Positions 5,115 to 8,655 of a DNA stretch of 8,655 bases are shown here, piece after piece. A model generated the notes under the pieces. It was not told the DNA's origin. It saw nothing but the letters and a program-made list of their open reading frames with translations, and made no database searches. Position 1 is the stretch's first letter, and the number at the start of each line of letters is the position of its first letter. The position numbers were made by a program, and so were the translations under genes. Where the stretch lies: assembly GCA_030587505.1 (NCBI GenBank), contig JAUQYY010000010.1:1-8655 (forward strand), read 5' to 3'. Source of the DNA: Candidatus Sigynarchaeota archaeon. Lineage in GTDB: Archaea > Asgardarchaeota > Jordarchaeia > Jordarchaeales > Jordarchaeaceae.

Positions 5115-7478
5115 TTACTTTTTGGCTTTTACAAATCTCTCGTAGAGCGTTGGATCAGGTATCTCGGTGGGTTGCCAGTTCCTGTCCTTGAGCACCCTTA
5201 CGAGGTCCTCCTTGAATGTCAGCGGGATGTCGGCCTCAACCCTTACGAACTTGTGAACATCGTCTGGGAAGTCCTTTCCGAACTTCCTGCGGTACAGGTC
5301 GATCCAGTGGCTGAGCTTAATAGCCCTACCCTTCGTTGTGTCGTTGGGCCTCATACAGAGCTTTGCCGTTTCAACGATGCACTCGTCCATAGTCTCAACA
5401 GCAACCATTAAGTGCTCGGGACATGGGCCGACGTAAACCTTCTCTCCCGTCCTAGCGTTATATACGTACCAGTCCTCATCCTTGTCGGGTCTTCCCAGGT
5501 ACATTCTCCGGTACTTGGACCCGTGTGGACCAACAATTACGGGAATCCCGTAAATGTTAACTCCCGTCGCTATAGAAGCAGCCTTCTGGCTGTAGGCGCC
5601 CCAAGCTACACCACATGCCCCTACCCTGTTGAGGACGTAGTCGGCGATCTCCTCAAAGTTTGCTCTAAGAGGTCTTCTTGCGAAAATACTAGCTATCTTT
5701 ATTGCCGCGCCGGTGATGTGAGGGTTGGATACACAAGAGCCGATGTTTAGAAGCCCCCCAGCGTCAAACTCATCGGGATATTTTTCGTACAGTGTAAGAC
5801 CCTCATCGTCCTTATATCTAGCAATATCCATAGCTGAGCAACCGGTAGCAACTACTATATATCTCCGCTTAACGAACTCCTCAGCCATAAGAGCTACTTC
5901 TTTAGGTCCTGCAGGGTAGTTCGCGCAGCCGACATAGGCTATAATACCGGGAATCTCACCCAATACGATGGGAGCGCCGACATTTCTGATTTCGGTATCC
6001 CTGACAGGCCCACGTCCAACTCTGATTTTATACTTGTCCTCCTTAATTTGCTTCTCAGCCGCCTTGTCTATTAGTTCCTTGACGGGTATTCCCCTTCTGC
6101 AGGCCTGGGAGCATCTTCCGCAACCCACGCAGGGCTCGTAGAGGTCTGCCAGTTTGCTTAGGTCTCCCTCGGCTGCTGCTCTCACCGCTTCTGTCGTTGG
6201 TAGGTCGTTGGGGCAGGCTCTCTCGCAGTCGTAGCACTCGACGCACTTCTTGGCGAGTTCAATGACTTTCTTCTTGTCAGGGATGTTCTTGAATTTCTTC
6301 CTCAGGGGGGCCAGCTTCAGAGCCGTTCTCACGGCGACCTCTCCAGCCTTATCGGAGTCGAATATGAGCGCCCCTTTGGGTTCTCCGGCCATAGCGTACT
6401 TCACAAGGTCTTCAACTATCTCCTCCACAGGGTCGTTGGTTCTGTCGGGCAGACCCATGCAGTTCTTCTCGTTCGTCGCTATGAAGGCGGCTTTGATCTT
6501 GGCCGCCTCGTAGATGTTGTCTACCCTTATGCACTGCTCATCCACCATCACGACATCAGGGACTCCGGATCTCACAAATGTTAGCTGTCGTGCTATAGAG
6601 CCCACTATTTTGTACCCGGGATCATATCTTGTGTAGTCTATTGCAGAGCAGCAGATTCCACCCACTTCAACAACATCCTCGAGATTGTGTGCACGCAGGT
6701 AATCTATGACGCCAACACTAGGCATAACGTTGTGCCCTATAATGAGGATCATGGGCTTCGTCACGTCTATGCAGCCCAACCCTATCTCAACTAGGGGTAC
6801 ATCCGACTCGCCCTTTGGAAATCCTAGCGCCACTATTTGCACCAGGTCGGCCGCCTCCATTCCCAAAGCATCCATTAGGCTAACATGCATTGCCTTCGCT
6901 TCGAAGTCTATGTAGCTTCCCTCCTGCCCGGTGTGGCAGGAGGACACGCCCTGGACTATCTGGGTGTCGGCGTAGTCCAGAATCCTTTCTATATCTCCCA
7001 GTGTTTCGGGCTTTATGCCGGTTACGTTTCTGGCTACTGGAGCCTCTATTTCTGTCTCGGGGCCGTAGTCAATTGGGTAGTCTCGGCCGTACCTGTGGAT
7101 GAGCTCGTGGAGTAGGTGTCGTGCGTGTCCGGTGTGTGCTGACGCGCCTATAGTGCATGCCAGGAGAACTATTTTCCCTTGGGCGGCTTCGATGTCGATT
7201 CCGCATGCTCCACGCTTTCCCGCTGTTAGGTCGCAGTGACCGTATGTGCATAGGCAGCAGCGATCGCAGAAGGGGGCGTAGTAGGGTTTGTACCTCTTGA
7301 GGAGTCTGTCGACGGTCCATGATCTGAGCTGGGCGAGTGTGGGCATGGGGGTTGGTCCCATCGGTTCCCACTCTTCTTCTTCAACTATGACTTCTCCTAT
7401 CTTTACCTCTAGGTTTTTGAAGGCGCCTAGAGGGGTTTTGACCTCGTCTGCTTTTAGGTATCCGGAAGGTTTCGCCAT
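5115..7478 (-). CDS. cdhA: ACDS alpha subunit, carbon monoxide dehydrogenase catalytic subunit
   Basis: Nickel CO dehydrogenase of the ACDS complex: it interconverts CO and CO2 at the C-cluster and exchanges electrons with ferredoxin. It has 787 residues from this start, in the family range (about 770-810). Seen (numbering from the chosen start): the N-terminal cluster-binding cysteines in FCDRCCLCTYGHC (Cys71, 74, 75, 77, 82) and Cys92; His250 and the cysteines at 276/277, 316, 518, 547 and 582 as C-cluster ligand candidates; and two ferredoxin-type 4Fe-4S motifs, CX2CX2CX3C at 412-422 (CVECYDCERACP) and 450-460 (CVGCGRCSQACR). These inserted ferredoxin clusters mark the archaeal CdhA type. 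Residues 20-32 carry the short FKNLEVKIG motif also found in CdhC and CdhD. The frame extends 12 codons upstream to an ATG at 7514, but GGAGG at 7487-7491 lies eight bases before this ATG. First gene of the operon. Confidence 0.97.
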   Translation of the reverse strand: MAKPSGYLKADEVKTPLGAFKNLEVKIGEVIVEEEEWEPMGPTPMPTLAQLRSWTVDRLLKRYKPYYAPFCDRCCLCTYGHCDLTAGKRGACGIDIEAAQGKIVLLACTIGASAHTGHARHLLHELIHRYGRDYPIDYGPETEIEAPVARNVTGIKPETLGDIERILDYADTQIVQGVSSCHTGQEGSYIDFEAKAMHVSLMDALGMEAADLVQIVALGFPKGESDVPLVEIGLGCIDVTKPMILIIGHNVMPSVGVIDYLRAHNLEDVVEVGGICCSAIDYTRYDPGYKIVGSIARQLTFVRSGVPDVVMVDEQCIRVDNIYEAAKIKAAFIATNEKNCMGLPDRTNDPVEEIVEDLVKYAMAGEPKGALIFDSDKAGEVAVRTALKLAPLRKKFKNIPDKKKVIELAKKCVECYDCERACPNDLPTTEAVRAAAEGDLSKLADLYEPCVGCGRCSQACRRGIPVKELIDKAAEKQIKEDKYKIRVGRGPVRDTEIRNVGAPIVLGEIPGIIAYVGCANYPAGPKEVALMAEEFVKRRYIVVATGCSAMDIARYKDDEGLTLYEKYPDEFDAGGLLNIGSCVSNPHITGAAIKIASIFARRPLRANFEEIADYVLNRVGACGVAWGAYSQKAASIATGVNIYGIPVIVGPHGSKYRRMYLGRPDKDEDWYVYNARTGEKVYVGPCPEHLMVAVETMDECIVETAKLCMRPNDTTKGRAIKLSHWIDLYRRKFGKDFPDDVHKFVRVEADIPLTFKEDLVRVLKDRNWQPTEIPDPTLYERFVKAKK

Positions 7479-7486
7479 TATAATAT

Positions 7487-7491
7487 CCTCC
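7487..7491 (-). promoter_or_regulatory. Shine-Dalgarno site of cdhA
   Basis: GGAGG on the minus strand, eight bases before the ATG at 7478. It lies inside the longer reading frame that starts at 7514, which argues that the upstream ATG is not used. Confidence 0.7.
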
Positions 7492-7503
7492 ATAAACTTG
7501 CGC

Positions 7504-7514
7504 ACTGTAACCAT
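7504..7514. repeat. Inverted repeat, arm near cdhA
   Basis: On the minus strand this reads ATGGTTACAGT. An identical 11-mer reads on the plus strand at 7634-7644, so the two form a perfect inverted repeat with 119 bases between the arms. The arms flank the candidate promoter. This arm also contains the unused upstream ATG of the cdhA frame. Confidence 0.5.
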
Positions 7515-7544
7515 ATAGTTCTGGCTAACGGAAGATTTTTATGG

Positions 7545-7558
7545 GTTTTAAACTTTAC
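7545..7558 (-). promoter_or_regulatory. Candidate archaeal BRE/TATA promoter for the cdh operon
   Basis: On the minus strand a purine-rich GTAAAG (BRE-like) is followed by TTTAAAAC (TATA-like). Transcription would start about 25 bases further on, near 7525, leaving a leader of roughly 45 bases before cdhA. An alternative TATA-like element, TTTTATA, lies just upstream at 7559-7565. The placement fits the first gene of the operon, but AT-rich archaeal spacers contain such matches by chance. Confidence 0.35.
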
Positions 7559-7633
7559 TATAAAACTCCTTGAGAATCAAAAAGCATAGGGTATTATTGT
7601 TAATGTTTCTTGTATGAGTATGTTATAAATGAA

Positions 7634-7644
7634 ATGGTTACAGT
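7634..7644. repeat. Inverted repeat, distal arm
   Basis: Plus-strand ATGGTTACAGT, 11 of 11 complementary to the arm at 7504-7514. It lies beside the oligo-T tract after ftr, on the far side of the candidate cdh promoter. Confidence 0.5.
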
Positions 7645-7647
7645 TTT

Positions 7648-7654
7648 AAAAAAA
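7648..7654 (-). terminator. Oligo-T tract, possible terminator of ftr
   Basis: A run of seven T on the minus strand (context ATTATTTTTTTAAAA), about 86 bases after the ftr stop. A shorter T5 run lies at 7710-7714. Oligo-T alone can terminate archaeal RNA polymerase. I see no strong stem-loop before either tract. Confidence 0.35.
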
Positions 7655-7739
7655 TAATTATTTGAATGTTATAGAAAGGTTTGGACAGTTCCACACAAGT
7701 CTTACATATAAAAAGTTGTGGAAGGGAAGCTCGTTTAGT

Positions 7740-8621
7740 TCAAAGGAGTTCCTTCAGGTATATGAAGTGTTTTCCGAGTTCTCCTCCGTAGTTGCCCGCG
7801 GTGATTTTTTTCACTCCCGGCATGTTTATGGCTGTTTTTATCCCAGCGGCCATCGCCTGCTTCACAAGGTCTAGTGTCAGCCCGTTGATTACCAGCTCGT
7901 AGACGCTGTTCACCTCGTCTGGCAATTCCGAGTCCTCTATCTGGCCCTTCAGTGTGGGGCAGTACTTCTGGTTGGTTGTCGCTTGCATGAACTTGTACTT
8001 GAGTGATCCGACTTTGCTTCCGCTTCTGCATATTCCTCCGGGGAAGGGTAGAATCACCTTGTCTATTTTTTGTATCGCCTCGGCTGCGGATTCCGCGGCT
8101 GCCAGGCCCTGCTCCTCGGTTTCGGCAAGTATGAAGAAGTTTCCTCCGGCTACTCCCTTCTTGGCGCCGAAGTCCTTCTCTATGATGAACTCTCCTTCCA
8201 TTACGGGTATGCGGTAGACCGTTCTGCCCGCAACTTCACCCTTCTTCTGGAATCCGTCTCCGAAGTATTTCATCTTGTTCCCGGTGTCGTAGGTTAGTTC
8301 GGGCTCTTCTCCCAGAGCGTCGAAAACCGCGGTGGTGGGGCAAGTGAGTATGCACTGCCCTATCCTGTCTATTAGTACTCTTTCAAGCTTCTTTTTCGAG
8401 GCGCAGAACATCACGATTACTCCGGGGCGCCCGTCGGGTGTCTCGCTCGCGGCGACCTCTTTGTCTATTCCAGCCTCACAGGGGCAAGCTATCGCTGAGG
8501 TCGCGAACCCGGTTGAAACGCTGGCAGCTGTCCGGGCCCACTTCTCGTTCTTCGCCGTTATTAGGATTCTACTCATCCACAGATTGAAGGCTTCAGCAAA
8601 AGTGTCAACAACTTCCGCCAA
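7740..8621 (-). CDS. ftr: Formylmethanofuran:tetrahydromethanopterin formyltransferase (TTG start)
   Basis: Cytoplasmic enzyme that moves the formyl group from formylmethanofuran to N5 of tetrahydromethanopterin, the second step of CO2 reduction in the archaeal methyl branch. It has 293 residues, like the ~296-residue family norm. Seen: DTFAEAF at the start, TGFATSAIACPCEAGID, the ETPDGRPGV segment, DRIGQC, KYFGDGFQ, MEGEFIIE-x-DFG, GVAGGNFFI, PFPGGI-x-RSGSKVGS, NQKYCPTL, VYELVINGL and ITAGNYGGELG, all in the order known for Ftr. No in-frame ATG precedes DTFAEAF. A TTG at 8621-8619 lies nine bases after GGAGG (8631-8635), matching the 8-9-base spacing of neighbouring genes. The frame is open to the window edge, so a longer protein is formally possible, but the homology begins here. 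The nearby ATG at 8628 is in another frame. Likely a separate transcript from the cdh operon, given the intervening AT-rich gap. Confidence 0.95.
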   Translation of the reverse strand: MAEVVDTFAEAFNLWMSRILITAKNEKWARTAASVSTGFATSAIACPCEAGIDKEVAASETPDGRPGVIVMFCASKKKLERVLIDRIGQCILTCPTTAVFDALGEEPELTYDTGNKMKYFGDGFQKKGEVAGRTVYRIPVMEGEFIIEKDFGAKKGVAGGNFFILAETEEQGLAAAESAAEAIQKIDKVILPFPGGICRSGSKVGSLKYKFMQATTNQKYCPTLKGQIEDSELPDEVNSVYELVINGLTLDLVKQAMAAGIKTAINMPGVKKITAGNYGGELGKHFIYLKELL

Positions 8622-8630
8622 CGACCATAA

Positions 8631-8635
8631 CCTCC
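8631..8635 (-). promoter_or_regulatory. Shine-Dalgarno site of ftr, supporting a TTG start
   Basis: GGAGG (within GGGAGG) on the minus strand. Its distance to the out-of-frame ATG at 8628-8626 is only two bases, too close for initiation. The distance to the in-frame TTG at 8621 is nine bases. This spacing is what decides the ftr start. Confidence 0.6.
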
Positions 8636-8655
8636 CTATACTGTTTCTCCGCGAT

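Larger units (their letters stand above)
7479..7739. other. AT-rich spacer between ftr and cdhA
   Basis: No gene is supported here. The spacer holds the oligo-T tracts after ftr, the candidate cdh promoter and an 11-bp inverted repeat. The sequence is much richer in A and T than the genes on either side. A short plus-strand open frame begins at 7662 but is mostly antisense to the end of ftr. Confidence 0.6.

Noticed and set aside
5104..5115. ATG at 5115 overlapping the cdhA stop as the start of cdhB.
   Set aside because: The GGAGG used for initiation lies downstream of this ATG, so the start is at 5103 or 5100. Translational coupling through TAATG is possible but less likely.
7479..7514. Upstream ATG at 7514 as the start of cdhA.
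   Set aside because: No Shine-Dalgarno site before it, and it lies in an inverted-repeat arm. The ATG at 7478 has GGAGG at a good distance.
7662..7874. Plus-strand 70-codon open frame between cdhA and ftr.
   Set aside because: Most of it is antisense to the 3' end of ftr, it has no clear ribosome site, and its sequence has no recognisable domain.
1..8655. Search for CRISPR arrays, insertion sequences, tRNA or rRNA genes.
   Set aside because: No regularly spaced short repeats, no transposase-like frame, no terminal inverted repeats around a gene, and no tRNA-like cloverleaf were seen. Almost all of the window is coding.

Overview
The window is a compact, single-strand (all minus) block of archaeal C1 metabolism. 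Read in the direction of transcription (high to low coordinate) it holds ftr (formylmethanofuran:tetrahydromethanopterin formyltransferase), an AT-rich gap of about 260 bp with a candidate promoter, and then a tightly packed acetyl-CoA decarbonylase/synthase (ACDS) operon in the order cdhA-cdhB-cdhC-cdhD-cdhE. The last gene runs off the left edge. Every gene has a purine-rich Shine-Dalgarno site, and the cdh genes are 47 bp or less apart.

The source is an anaerobic archaeon that uses the tetrahydromethanopterin form of the Wood-Ljungdahl pathway. Evidence is the five-subunit archaeal ACDS layout (separate CdhA and CdhC, plus the archaea-type epsilon subunit CdhB), Ftr, archaeal Shine-Dalgarno sites and oligo-T tracts. 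No methanogenesis marker such as mcr or mtr is in the window, so a methanogen, an Archaeoglobus-like organism and an uncultured acetogenic archaeon cannot be told apart. The accessory ATPase gene (cooC type) that often sits inside methanogen cdh operons is absent between cdhC and cdhD.

How the genes work together: Ftr passes the formyl group from formylmethanofuran to H4MPT early in the methyl branch. CdhA/CdhB make or oxidise CO. CdhD/CdhE (the corrinoid iron-sulfur protein) carry the methyl group from methyl-H4MPT. CdhC joins methyl, CO and CoA into acetyl-CoA, or runs the reverse.

Three things stand out. (1) Codon third positions in cdhE are almost exclusively A or C for the first 386 codons, then switch within a codon or two near position 607 to almost exclusively G or T for the remaining 202 visible codons, with the frame intact. 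The A/C bias builds up through cdhC and cdhD before this flip. (2) cdhE does not stop at the usual length of about 465 residues. It continues into a second, diverged copy of its C-terminal corrinoid-binding domain. (3) CdhA (N-terminus), CdhC (C-terminus) and CdhD (N-terminus) share a short beta-strand-like motif that could be a common docking element of the complex.
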